From Cunninghamia lanceolata (taxonomy: Eukaryota; Streptophyta; Pinopsida; Cupressales; Cupressaceae), in NCBI GenBank assembly GCA_027924645.1, contig BSBN01000809.1, forward strand, positions 44,050,001 to 44,114,000: a stretch of DNA of 64,000 nt, given 5' to 3'. Made by a program: the position numbers and the translations under genes. How positions within the stretch are numbered: the stretch's first letter is position 1; each line of letters opens with the position of its first letter. This document shows positions 35,718 to 45,849 of this stretch, piece after piece. Below the pieces are notes generated by a model. It was not told the origin of the DNA and did not search any database. It was given only the letters and a program-made list of their open reading frames with translations.

Positions 35718-37390
35718 TGTAATGTCCCCATTTCTGAGTTCTCTTACAACACAATTGGAGTAGACTTTTTGGGTTGGTGACAACCTAATCAGAGGAGTAT
35801 TTTGATGTCACCAATGTGTTTGGGTGATCTAGTGGACTTGTATGACACTTTTCGAAGGGATTTCAAACAACTTGTCTATACTTACTATTTATAGTAAGTA
35901 CTTGCATGGCGACAATCTTTCTGGGTTTTTCTAGGTTTGTTCTCTTTGGTCCTTGGAGAACACTACTATTTTTAATAAGTGTCAATCTTATGCTATTTTG
36001 GTGACTTGGCATTCAGCTGTTGGTTATCCTAGATGTTGCATTGAGCTCAGTGATATCAGATGGTTTGCAATGATGCCTTTCCAGGTGATTTTAGACTTTG
36101 GGCCCGAACTTGCTATTTTTTGCAAATTAGGGTTTCTATTCATTTTAGGATTTTCAATGTTGGAGATGGAGCATCTTGTCGAGACCTTTCTGGTGAGCTA
36201 TATATAGATCACTAAATTTCAAGTTCATATGGGCCTCTGTTTTAAAGTTTGTAAATTAATATTATTATTTGAATATTGGACTTTGGGAATTAATGGTTAA
36301 GTCATGAAAAAATAGAATATTTAAAAGTCACTTAAGTTATTTTGTGGAGTGCTCACCTTGGGAAATAGTAAAGTGATATTAAAAGAAATATTTCCCACCC
36401 CAAAGTGTAATGACCCTAATGGAGGAAATAAAAAGTGAAATGAGCTCTCATTTTGGATATGCTAGGAATTATTATTTTCTTCTCTTATTTCTTGGAGCTT
36501 GGAGAGCTTTGAGGGTTTAGACTGAACTTGCTGAGACGAAAACCTCTGCAAGATAGGATTTGATCTTTGGCTTTGTGGATGAAACCCCACTTGGTCAATT
36601 CTTGGAGGCATCAACCAGAGGCTTCAGTTATGCGTTTGTCTGAAACATTTTGATGGAGTTTTGGTGCCGAAATGAACATGTTTAATTCATATTTTTGAAG
36701 GCATTTGTGTGTTTATTTTGAGCAGAGATTAGAGGGTGTTATAGATTGATTTTACTCTCATTGGCTAGGCCATACCTTCTCAATACTAGTACTAATTTTA
36801 GAAGACATTGTGGGTATTTTGTAGGGATTTTGGTTCTCATTTTCATCTGATTAGAGGTGTTCTGCATCTGTAATCACATATAGATCAGATTGAAAGATTT
36901 GAGGAGTAGTTTATAATGTTTTGTTGCTAACCCAAGCCACTAGATAGGTCGTACTAGTGCAGGTTGAACATGGGACTTCTAGGGGGAGCATTAGCTTATA
37001 TTTGTGGCTTCATACTCCCATGTAGGGTTCACATAAGGCTTGGAAACTCATTGTATGAAGTTGTAATGCAATATCCATTTTATGTGTGGGTATTTGGAGT
37101 GACTTTCTGTGGCTTATTGTGGTTGGCTCTCCATCAGCATTGGTATGAAGCTGTAAAACTCCATATGGGTATGTACTCATAATTCATATTTTGCCATAAT
37201 ACAATCTGGGTCTTCATTAGTTTGCTCATAACTATTTTAGTTTTTCTAGGTTTATGTTATACACACATTATTCCATGTATTTAATGCAAATATCAAACAT
37301 GCAAAATATGCAATGAAATCCTAAACCCAAAACAATCAGAAAACAAAAGGATTGGCACAGAAAAACATATATCCAAGGGTGTATGTTACA
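35718..37390 (+). repeat. Element C LTR2
   Basis: 1673 bp, TGTAATGTCCC to GTTACA. It aligns with LTR1 throughout with scattered substitutions and small indels. It is directly followed by another PBS and interior, so it acted as a 3' LTR for interior 1 and a 5' LTR for interior 2. Confidence 0.9.
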
Positions 37391-37391
37391 G

Positions 37392-37402
37392 TGGTATCAG
37401 AG
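37392..37402 (+). other. Element C primer-binding site 2
   Basis: TGGTATCAGAG one base after LTR2, proving that a second interior begins here. Confidence 0.88.
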
Positions 37403-37514
37403 TAGATCTTGGTATCTTGTGAGGTCAGATTCAGCTTTGCATGTGAGTGATCAACACTTGCATGAGTGTTCAAAGTTTGACAATTGATAGGTTTTGAATA
37501 GTGAATATGAGATC

Positions 37515-38360
37515 ATGGCATCTCTCTGGGACAAAGATCGATGTAGAAGACTTTTGGATGCATATGTGAAGCTGAAATCTTTGCTTTGGTCAAATAAGAG
37601 CCTTCTTAACACTGTGGAAGAAATTGAGAAATGTTTATGTAAAATTCCTCAATCACCTTTTCAGGTATTTCCACTGGCCTTGATGCTTTCAAAGACTTTG
37701 TTGTGTGAGCCTGAGTTGTTGGATAAAAATGTAAGATTGGTAGTTATCACATGCATTAGTGAAGTCATGAGAATTTCAGCTCCTGAAGCACCCTACAATG
37801 ATGACTTAATGAAGGAGATATTACAGCTGATTATTGAAAGCTTTCATGGGTTGGGTGATATTAGAAGCCTATCTTTCAAAAAGATTGCTAAAATGTTAGA
37901 AATTATGGCTTAGGTCAGGTCATGGGTTTTTTTGATTGGCCTCAAGTGTGATGGTTTAATTCTCAAAATATTTCATTGTTTTGTTGATAAAATCAGAAAA
38001 TATCATGCGGATGGTGTTAAAGAAACAATGCAAAATATCTTATCTCTAATTTTAGATGAAGATGATGATATCTCCAAGTTGTTATTATCTAACTTGCTAA
38101 GTATTTAGAAAAGGGAACAACATTTTTCATCGGAAGCACATTGGTTGTCTAATACAGTGATTGAGCATAGAATTGAGAACATTGAAACCCATTTGATAAA
38201 AGGTGAATCTATTGCTTATGGTTTACTAGTTGCGATGAATCCTATAATGAGAAAGAACAAAATGAGAAGACAAGGCCTATGCTTCTCTTGCAAAGAATTT
38301 TGGGATCCTAACCACCAATGTACAAATAAAAGTGGCTCACAAAGTGATGATGGTTTGGCA
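37515..38360 (+). pseudogene. Element C interior 2: PDS5-like domain fused to Gag zinc knuckle (cleaner copy)
   Basis: The same fusion as in interior 1, but in one uninterrupted phase from the ATG at 37515 to the point where element B inserts. It has only two TAG stops (37911, 38106). PDS5-like blocks are VEEIEKCLCKIPQSP, ITCISEVMRISAPEAPY, NDDLMKEILQLI, LKCDGLILKIFHCF and LILDEDDDISKLLL. The knuckle is GLCFSCKEFWDPNHQC. The continuous phase shows that PDS5 and knuckle were one open frame in the ancestor. A 12-bp deletion relative to interior 1 removes the HPG region near 37725. Confidence 0.85.
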
Positions 38361-38499
38361 TGTTACCGCCTGCATAAACTTTGAAGTTTCAAGCAATTAA
38401 TTTTGTAGGCACCCTCCTGAAAAAGTCCAACAAGGTTCTAAGTCTTTGGGCCTCCTCATCATATTTCAAATATAGCCTGATATTCTAAAGGAAGGGGTC

Positions 38500-39000
38500 A
38501 TCATCATGTTTCCAGGTATCACCCTGATATTTCTTGCGGGGGGTCATCATGTTTCGAGTATTGGGTGATCTTAGTGAAGATCACCCGATGCTGTTTTATC
38601 ACCTCATGTTCGCTTCATCACCCCGAGGTGCGGATGCCAATTTTATGTGGGGGGTGATATCAGCCTGTCTAGTGACTGGATATTCCGAAGGAGGGGGTGA
38701 TATTTCAATATCGGGTGATATTCTGAATATCACCCTTGCCGCCGAGGATCACCCTGATATCGCAATATGACGGTGATGTCATCAGGATCAGTGGGGTGCA
38801 TCAGGTGGTCCTCATGATGATATTGGTCATCAGGATGGTGTTCAAATATCAGGTGATATTTTCTTATCGGGGTAATTTTCCAATAAGGGTGATATTTCAC
38901 ATCAGGGTGATGTGAAATATCGGGATGATTTTTCAAAGGAGGATTATCATGCAGGTGGTTCGCTGACGTCAGGGTGATATTGAACATCGAGCATCATGCA
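38500..39000 (+). repeat. GGTGATAT / ATATCACC motif cluster (left LTR of B)
   Basis: More than a dozen copies of GGTGATAT, GGTGAT or their complements ATATCACC / ATCACC in about 500 bp, in both orientations and often in local inverted pairs. The same cluster is in the right LTR at about 49640-50120. Confidence 0.75.
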
Positions 39001-39834
39001 GAGGGATCATGATGAGGTTTATATGGGTGTTGTCAGGAGAAAAATTGCCGACTATCATCTTCTAGTGTGGTCATGCATATAAAGTGTTCAAGAGGTCACC
39101 ACAGGATGAAGGTGGGATAATTTGTTCCCACATGATTTGAAATATCAGGGTCATATTTCTTGGCGAGAAAAGTTTCAAACACATTGTCCATCGCATTTCC
39201 AGGCGTCGTGGGTTGGTATGCCATTAATGGCGGATGTTATAGGGTATGGGCGATGGTATGGATAGATCAAGTGCCCGATTGAAGATGTGAATCCCTGGGC
39301 GGCGGCACAGGGCTCGAGACCTTCCTGTCTCCCCCTACTTTTCGTATTCAATATTTGAGCGCCATTTTCTCATGATGCATGGTATCTGGTAGATTTTTGA
39401 ATTTTTACCATGTAATTAATGTTGAGTGCACTCCCTTGCTGTATATAGCAGAATGTGTTGCTCATTTGTTGTGGTTGAAAATTGGACAAAATTTTGGTGC
39501 TGTGATCAGATACGACTTCATTGGTGGCTCTGTCTTGGTTATCTTGTGAGTTTATGAGTCTCATGTTGTATGTTTTTCTACATAAATCTACTGATATCAT
39601 GCTGATTTAAATGAGTAATGCTATATTGCATATGTTCTATTATCTGTCTCCAAATTGACTATGTTCTTCTAAATCTAAGCATCTAAGGGGTGTTTATGAT
39701 TCTAGAATATAGGTTTATTGTGTTGAATGCTTGATTTCTTACTTCTGCTCAAGGAGTAGATTAAACGTTTTAGATCGAGTGTTGGGAAGAATGTATTGTA
39801 GTGAGGATGTTGTAAGTAGAGATAACTAAATACC

Positions 39835-40675
39835 TGGTGCAAGAGCACCTTGCTCATTAGATTCATTTAATTGGCAAATTCTTATTTAATTGGCAAATTT
39901 GTAAAACTGAACCTTCAAGTGTAAGAGAAGGAAGTTGAAAATGTAAAAGTTACTAAATTTGTTGTAAAAGTGCATAAAAATGCAAAGAAGATGCCATAAG
40001 AGGGAATACCTAAGGTCATGGTTCGTGGGAAACTGAAAAGTCTTGATGAGATGCCTTTAAAAAGGCCTTGTAACCTTTAGAAATTCGTGGGTGGTTGAAG
40101 ATTTGAGCATGGAATGAGAAAAAACAATGTTTTCCTTTATTTTCCTTCAGAAATTTGCTGTCTTTTGCTATTGTACGGCCCTATATGGAATTGAATGGAT
40201 GCCTAATGGATTGAAAATGTTAGATCCTTCAACCACCTTCCATTTTCTTTTTGTCCCATGCATTTTTATTTATTTTTGTGAAAGATATGAGTGTTTTATG
40301 GACTGTAATTTTCTGATTTTTCCTGCAACAGTCCCATTGCAGCATTTTGTACGGTTTTGTACGGACATATATAGGGGAAAACTATATATGGTTGGAAAGA
40401 GTATTGAGTCTACTTTCCATTTCTTTTTGTTGCATCAAATTTCATTAAGATTTGAATAAGTTATGGCATTTTTGGTGAGGGCAGGTCTGAACACTGCCTA
40501 GGGTTTGTAGTTTTGGGAAAAGAGTCATAACCTTCTTCCCTACCATTGGATCTTCATGAAAATTGGAGAAAAAATATGTATTAATGTTCTCTTCAACCTT
40601 ACCAAAGAAATTGGATTAGTTCTTTGATTTGCTAATGTTATTGAGGATAGTTTTGGTCCTCCTACCTCTGCATCA
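39835..40675 (+). repeat. Element G 5' LTR
   Basis: 841 bp. The first bases form a hairpin, GGTGC-AAGA-GCACC (39836-39849). A 110-codon open frame inside (40127-40459) is repeated in the other LTR and has no recognisable domain. Confidence 0.92.
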
Positions 40676-40678
40676 TAT

Positions 40679-40690
40679 TGGTATCAGAGC
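40679..40690 (+). other. Element G primer-binding site
   Basis: TGGTATCAGAGC, exact match to the tRNA-iMet PBS, three bases after the LTR. Confidence 0.92.
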
Positions 40691-41301
40691 TGGCGAAAGA
40701 TTTGGGTGGTGTGTATTTTTTTTTTCCTGTCACTGAGAAGGCAGGTGAACAGAGAGAAGATCTTGATTGTGTAGATAGATCGCCAAGGGAGGCAATCTAC
40801 ACCTTTTAGATTTTGTGTTGCTCAGTTGTTTGGTTGCAGGTGCTTATCCATCTAGCTGCAGAAAGATGTTTTCTGAGGTTGTGTGTGGGCAGACAAGATG
40901 AAGTCTGTCATGACCATTCTCCAATAGAGATTTGGCTGGAGAAGGATGCATAGAGAAACCACTGAGGAGAGAGTGGTAGGTGCATCACCAGGATCTGCTG
41001 TTGGGTGAGATGAATGGTTTGATGAGTTGGTTTGTTGTGAAGCAGTGAGAGAGATGGATACCTGAAGAAGCACTTGATGTTGCAGCCTAAAGAATACTCC
41101 ACTGATGGGAGTAGAAGGAGCCTGAGGATGCTCTATGAAGATGGTAGTTTGTTCTGTTGGTCGGTTGGTCACCTTTCTATTGATCTAAAGATTTGAAGTT
41201 TGTAGCTGAGAAGATTGAAGATTGAAGCCAGAGGAGATGCAGAAAAGACTTTGTTGCTGATACATTTCCAAGGGACTTAGAAATTTTGTTGGTTGGTTGT
41301 A
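40691..41301 (+). other. Element G interior, non-coding
   Basis: About 0.6 kb that is G/A-rich on the plus strand. Minus-strand open frames (40852-41172) mirror this composition and show no domain. No gag, pol or strong PPT. Confidence 0.65.
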
Positions 41302-42142
41302 TGGTGCAAGAGCACCTTGCTCATTAGATTCATTTAATTGGCAAATGCTTATTTAATTGGCAAATTTGTAAAACTGAACCTTCAAGTGTAAGAGAAGGAA
41401 GTTGAAAATGTAAAAGTTACTAAATTTGTTGTAAAAGTGCATAAAAATGCAAAGAAGATGCCATAAGAGGGAATACCTAAGGTCATGGTTCATGGGAAAC
41501 TGAAAAGTCTTGATGAGATGCCTTTAAAAAGGCCTTGTAACCTTTAGAAATTCGTGGGTGGTTGAAGATTTGAGCATGGAATGAGAAAAAACAATGTTTT
41601 CCTGTATTTTCCTTCAGAAATTTGCTGTCTTTTGCTATTGTACGGCCCTATATGGAATTGAATGGATACCTAATGGATTGAAAATGTTAGATCCTTCAAC
41701 CACCTTCCATTTTCTTTTTGTCCCATGCATTTTTATTTATTTTTGTGAAAGATATGAGTGTTTTATGGACTGTAATTTTCTGATTTTTCCTGCAACAGTC
41801 CCATTGCAGCGTTTGGTACGGTTTTGTATGGATATATACAGGGGCAAACTATATATGGTTGGAAAGAGTATTGAGTCTACCTTCCATTTCTTTTTGTTGC
41901 ATCAAATTTTATTAAGATTTGAATAAGTTATGGCATTTTTAGTGAGGGCAGGTCTGAACACTGCCTAGGGTTTGTAGTTTTGGGAAAAGAGTCATAACCT
42001 TCTTCCCTACCATTGGATCTTCATGAAAATTGGAGAAAAAATATGTATTAATGTTCTCTTCAACCTGACCAAAGCAATTGGATTAGTTCTTTGATTTGTT
42101 AATGTTATTGAGGATAGTTTTGGTCCTCCTACCTCTGCATCA
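41302..42142 (+). repeat. Element G 3' LTR
   Basis: 841 bp, differing from the 5' LTR by only a handful of substitutions (for example at the GCATTTTGTACGG / GCGTTTGGTACGG site). Confidence 0.92.
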
Positions 42143-42692
42143 ATACCTAATTTTGGGACGTATCTGTAAGGCAGATACTAAAAACCCCCTTGATATCCAG
42201 TCTTTGGTATATGTTTATGCTGATCATTCACATGTGTATGTCTATTGACTCCAAGACCTGGATAGACACCAGTCTAGTCTTGTATTGAGGTTACACCCAA
42301 GGTCCTAGTTTTGCATCCAAATATCAAAAATCAAACTCTAAGTTTCAAATCCCAACCATTAGGACCTTAGATGTAGTTTAGGACCAAAATTCATTGTCTC
42401 ACAACTGAACATAGGCCCAAAGCTAGCCCCTTTGCACTTATCTCATAGTTTTGGTCTGCATAAAAGAGGATTCATCTGCTTTATGTCAACATCCATGCTT
42501 CACAAGCAAATCTCATGGATGTTGAATAGGGAATACCCCCCTTGGCTTTGCAGAGCCTAAAGAAGAAGATGAGGTATTATAGAGTCTATCTCCTACACTG
42601 TTGGCCCCTGGCTTGGAAATCCTGTTGATCAATGATGGCTACCTTGTAGGGGTAATTGGGAAACATCTAGTCGGATTGAGAAGCAATAGATT

Positions 42693-42710
42693 TGGTGACT
42701 TCGCTGGGGA
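42693..42710 (+). other. Element B primer-binding site
   Basis: TGGTGACTTCGCTGGGGA, four bases after the LTR end. A second, better-preserved PBS-like copy, TGGCGACTCCACTGGGGA, lies at 42779-42796, preceded by an LTR-end-like GCAACAGATT. Confidence 0.8.
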
Positions 42711-42977
42711 CTTGGTAAAGTGAAAGTGTTATCTTTTCGTCCCTAGTGAATTCTTGCCCATCTGAGTCGCAACAGATTTGGCGACTCCACTGGGGATTTG
42801 ATTAAGAACCCCAGTTTAACAAAAAATAATTCCTAATAGTAGGTGGTGACTCTAAACAATCTCTAAACCGGCAAAGTAAAATTTGTATGCAAGGGAGAAG
42901 ATCCCTGCGTAATCCTATGTTTGAAGAGTTACCCAGAAAGATGATGTATAGGTAAAAGGGGGCTGTCCTAGCTAATC

Positions 42978-44135
42978 ATGAGGGTTCTCCTAGGAATAAT
43001 GATAATGTCCAAGATAATCCTAGGTCTTCAGGGTAGTAGCCTTCCTATTTTTCAAATACAGAGGCTGAGATTCAAGACAAGACAACAAGGTGGTAGTCTG
43101 AGAATGAGGTCAGAAGTGTTTCAAGAACGCCCTTTCTTAGATCCCAGTGACAGATTTGAAGAGACTGAATCTCCAAGAGATGATGATGACGATGACCAGA
43201 ATGGAATGAAACCATCCTCTTCTATGCCAAGAGATGAAGAATTAGCCAAGGAAATTAAGAATCTGAGGGCAGAGTTAGAATATTTGCAAGTAGTGAAAAT
43301 CAGAGATAACATGAGACAAAGGGTGCAAGCTCTGAGAATTGCTCAACATGATGTAGTCCCCATCCTTGACAATGTGAATGTCTTGAGAAACCAGCATAGA
43401 GATGAAGCCCATCATCAGCAAAATGACCAAAGACAGAATGCAAATAATGCTAGAATACCATTAAATAATGTAAGAAATCAGAATGTTCACAGGAATGTAA
43501 ATGTAAATCACTTTGGTAGGTAGCCCATGCAGCTAGACAGATTCAGGCAGCTTGTTTTTGATGGCATTCCTAGCTACCCTAATCCTATTGACAAACATGT
43601 GAGGCCGCAAGTGCCAAAGTTTTTAGGAAACAATACTGTGTCAGGTGAAGATCACTTGAAGGCTTTTCAGAATATCATGGACAACTTTGAGGTTGAGCAT
43701 GAGGATGTTTTTATGAAATTGTTTATGCAATCCTTAGTTGATGAGGCCAAAGAATGGTATAAAGGTCTGCCTGACAGAAGTATTTCATCATGGGATGACT
43801 TCAGGAGGATATTCAAAGAACAATATGGTGACAAAACTGATCCAAGTTTTTTTATAAATGAATTCACTGGTATCACCAAAGGATCAAATGAGCAGGTTGC
43901 TGATTTCAATGCTAGATTCACTAAGGTGCTAAACAAATTGCCACATCACCTAAGGCATAATGAGACAATGTGCATAGTGCTCTACATAAATGATTTTGAT
44001 GCTAAGATAGCATATGGATTAAGAGATAAGGGTCCAAATAGCCTCATGGATGCTTTCAAAATTGTAACAAATATCAAAAATAATAGGAAAGCATCTAGCA
44101 AGACAAACAGAAGGGATGATGTAAAAATTCTGTAA
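42978..44135 (+). pseudogene. Element B Gag
   Basis: One phase with a single TAG (43521). The first part (42978-43520) is charged and Asn/Gln-rich with a coiled-coil-like stretch (about 43230-43320, DEELAKEIKNLRAELEYL). The second part (43527-44135) is a retrotransposon Gag core: FDGIPSYPNPIDKH, VPKFLGNN, HLKAFQNIMD, LMQSL..AKEWYKGLP, SWDDFRRIFKEQYG and FINEFTGI. Gag would assemble the particle and bind RNA. After 44135 a Cys-containing region around 44450-44580 (WCIVCQMPHS, CDECNEPHY) may be a degenerate zinc-binding tail. Confidence 0.85.
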
Positions 44136-44589
44136 AATCCAAATATTAAATCTCAAAGTATTCAAGGCAATACATCTACTTCTGAGGATAAATTAGATAA
44201 GGTGACAACTATTGTCAAGGACCTAAGTTATAGAATGGCCAAAAATGAAAAAGGGATCGGTCCTGACAGATAGGTTTACCAAAGGAAAGAAAAGAGACCA
44301 TCATTACATGATATACCATACAACACTAATTGGCATAATGGTAAACCCATACTCCCAAGCAGCAACCCTAATCTAAAAGCTCAACATCTCAAGGAGACTG
44401 CTGATCCTTTGAAGAAGGCTGTAAATATTGTTGATGACACCCCATGGTGCATCGTATGTCAAATGCCTCACTCACAGTCATAGTGCATGATTGCTCAATC
44501 TTTGTACAATAATGTTGTTTCTTGTGATGAATGCAATGAGCCACATTATATGCAGGATGATAATGTCAATATGCTGTCCACAGGTAGGG

Positions 44590-45063
44590 AATATCCTTCT
44601 CATTGATGCTAATGCAGGTACAAGTTATGGGACCCAAATTTGTTAGTAGCCTTCCTATGATGAGGATGATGAAGACAACTATGCTTATGCTTAGGACTCA
44701 AGTATATTTTTGAATAACCTGAGGAGACCTTCTGATGAAGAAATTAGAGCTTTCACAGCTGTAGCAGTAGCTCAAGTCAAAAGCAATTATAACCTAAGGG
44801 GTAAAGTTCACATAAATGATCCACGTCAGCCACATGACACTTTTGTGAGCCAGCCAGTGCACAGTCATAAATATGCCGAATCACAAAAGAAATAGTGGAG
44901 CACTAATAAGCATAATTTTAAGCAAAAAATAGGTCTTGATCCTCAAGGACTAGAGAATAGAATTCCTCAGGCTCAGGATCAAAACAAAAATTCCTAGATA
45001 AAAAATGACAGTCAGGGGGCTGTAAAGATTAAAGTCGAATCATCTTAGGATAAAAACAAAATT
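44590..45063 (+). other. Element B Gag-protease linker
   Basis: Low-complexity, Gln/Ser/Lys-rich coding-like text in the phase of the protease (61-codon frame 44710-44895: NLRRPSDEEIRAFTAVAVAQ, YNLRGK), with several stops. The Y-N-L-R-G-K box is commonly found ahead of the protease in plant Gypsy polyproteins. Confidence 0.6.
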
Positions 45064-45765
45064 GTGGATCAGGCTACAACTGTTATACAGAATCATGCTC
45101 TTTTTGATATAACTCAAGTCCTATCTCAGGGAAAGGTCTTTGTTTCGCTGATGGAGCTAATGAAAGTTGAAGAGTTCAGAGATAGAGCATTGTCCTTGAT
45201 TTCAGGAGTGCCTTGCCAAACCAAGCCAAATGATGAACCTCAAGGAAAGAAACAAGCCATGTGTACTGATGAAGATGAAGTTCCTGAAGTGTATCTAGGG
45301 GTGACCATGACAAAATTACCTTCACAAGTTGAGCCATTTTATGTCTCCCTGGTTTTTAATGGAAAAACAGTCAGGAATTGTATGCTTGATTTTGGAGCAT
45401 CAACAAATATCATGCCTCTGGCTATTATGCAACAAGCTGGATTAAAAGTAGACAAGGCATGTGGGAAGTGCTATGCCATGGATGCCAGAGAAGTACCAAT
45501 CATTGGAATTATGAAAGATGTGGATTTTAGATTGGCAGCATATCCTAAAAATACCTACAAAATGAACATAACAGTTGTTGATATCAAGCCACAATATGGT
45601 ATGTTATTATCAAGAAGATGGGCAACATTGATTGGTGGAAGTATGCAGCTAGACCTATCATATGCCATGATCCCAATGAATGGAAAAGATGTGAAACTGG
45701 TTAGAGAGGAAGGTCACAAGAGACAGTTGAAGATCAAGATTCAGGGGAGCACATCTGTTTTGTAG
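45064..45765 (+). pseudogene. Element B aspartic protease
   Basis: 233-codon open frame. The active-site block CMLDFGASTNIMPLAIM (about 45388-45440) is the retropepsin D-[ST]-G-A motif with Phe in place of the Ser/Thr, expected to weaken catalysis. Downstream the flap and the MLLSRRWATLIGG block (normally LGRPWL) are recognisable. Upstream residues (ALFDITQVLSQGKVFVSLMELM) form the usual linker. It would cut Gag-Pol. Confidence 0.85.
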
Positions 45766-45849
45766 GTACTGATTGTGAAAATTTCAAAGTTGTCTTGGGT
45801 GATCAAGAAGGTAAAAAGAAAGATACGTGCATGCAAGAGGTTGACCGAT

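Larger units (their letters stand above)
30277..38360 (+). mobile_element. Element C: pol-less LTR retrotransposon with PDS5-Gag, LTR-interior-LTR-interior
   Basis: LTR1 (30277-31969), PBS, interior 1 (31970-35717), LTR2 (35718-37390), a second PBS and the start of interior 2 (37391-38360). Interior 2 is interrupted by element B and resumes at 51512-52132, where element D interrupts it again. The LTRs start TGTAATGT and end near-symmetrically (ACATTATA / ATGTTACA). Interiors 1 and 2 align collinearly. No protease, RT, RNase H or integrase is visible in interior 1, which is complete from LTR to LTR, so the family needs a helper. The 5' flank is TTAGG; a matching 3' duplication would lie outside the window. 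Confidence 0.88.
39835..42142 (+). mobile_element. Element G: 2.3-kb pol-less LTR element
   Basis: Two 841-bp LTRs (39835-40675 and 41302-42142) of equal length and very high identity flank a 626-bp interior. The TSD is ATACC (39830-39834 and 42143-42147). The ends are TGGTGC and GCATCA. The interior begins with a tRNA-iMet-type PBS and has no frame resembling gag or pol. Excision in silico restores the 2015-bp B LTR. It is among the younger insertions here and would depend on another element for transposition. Confidence 0.93.
38361..42688 (+). repeat. Element B left (5') LTR, interrupted by element G
   Basis: TGTTACCGCC to GCAATA. Without G (2308 bp plus a 5-bp TSD) it is 2015 bp, matching the 2018-bp right LTR. 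The terminal TA replaces the expected CA. A possible TATA box (TGTATATAGCAG) is at about 39439-39450. Confidence 0.92.

Noticed and set aside
30401..36207. Matching open frames at 30401-30703 and 35953-36207
   Set aside because: They are LTR sequence of element C present in both LTRs, not genes.
38500..39000. Possible CRISPR-like array from repeated GGTGATAT
   Set aside because: Spacing is irregular, motifs are in both orientations and the context is a plant LTR; CRISPR arrays do not occur in nuclear plant DNA.
40127..41926. Two nearly identical 110-codon open frames (40127-40459 and 41594-41926) that could be a duplicated gene
   Set aside because: They occupy the same place in the two LTRs of element G and show no domain; duplication is due to the LTRs.
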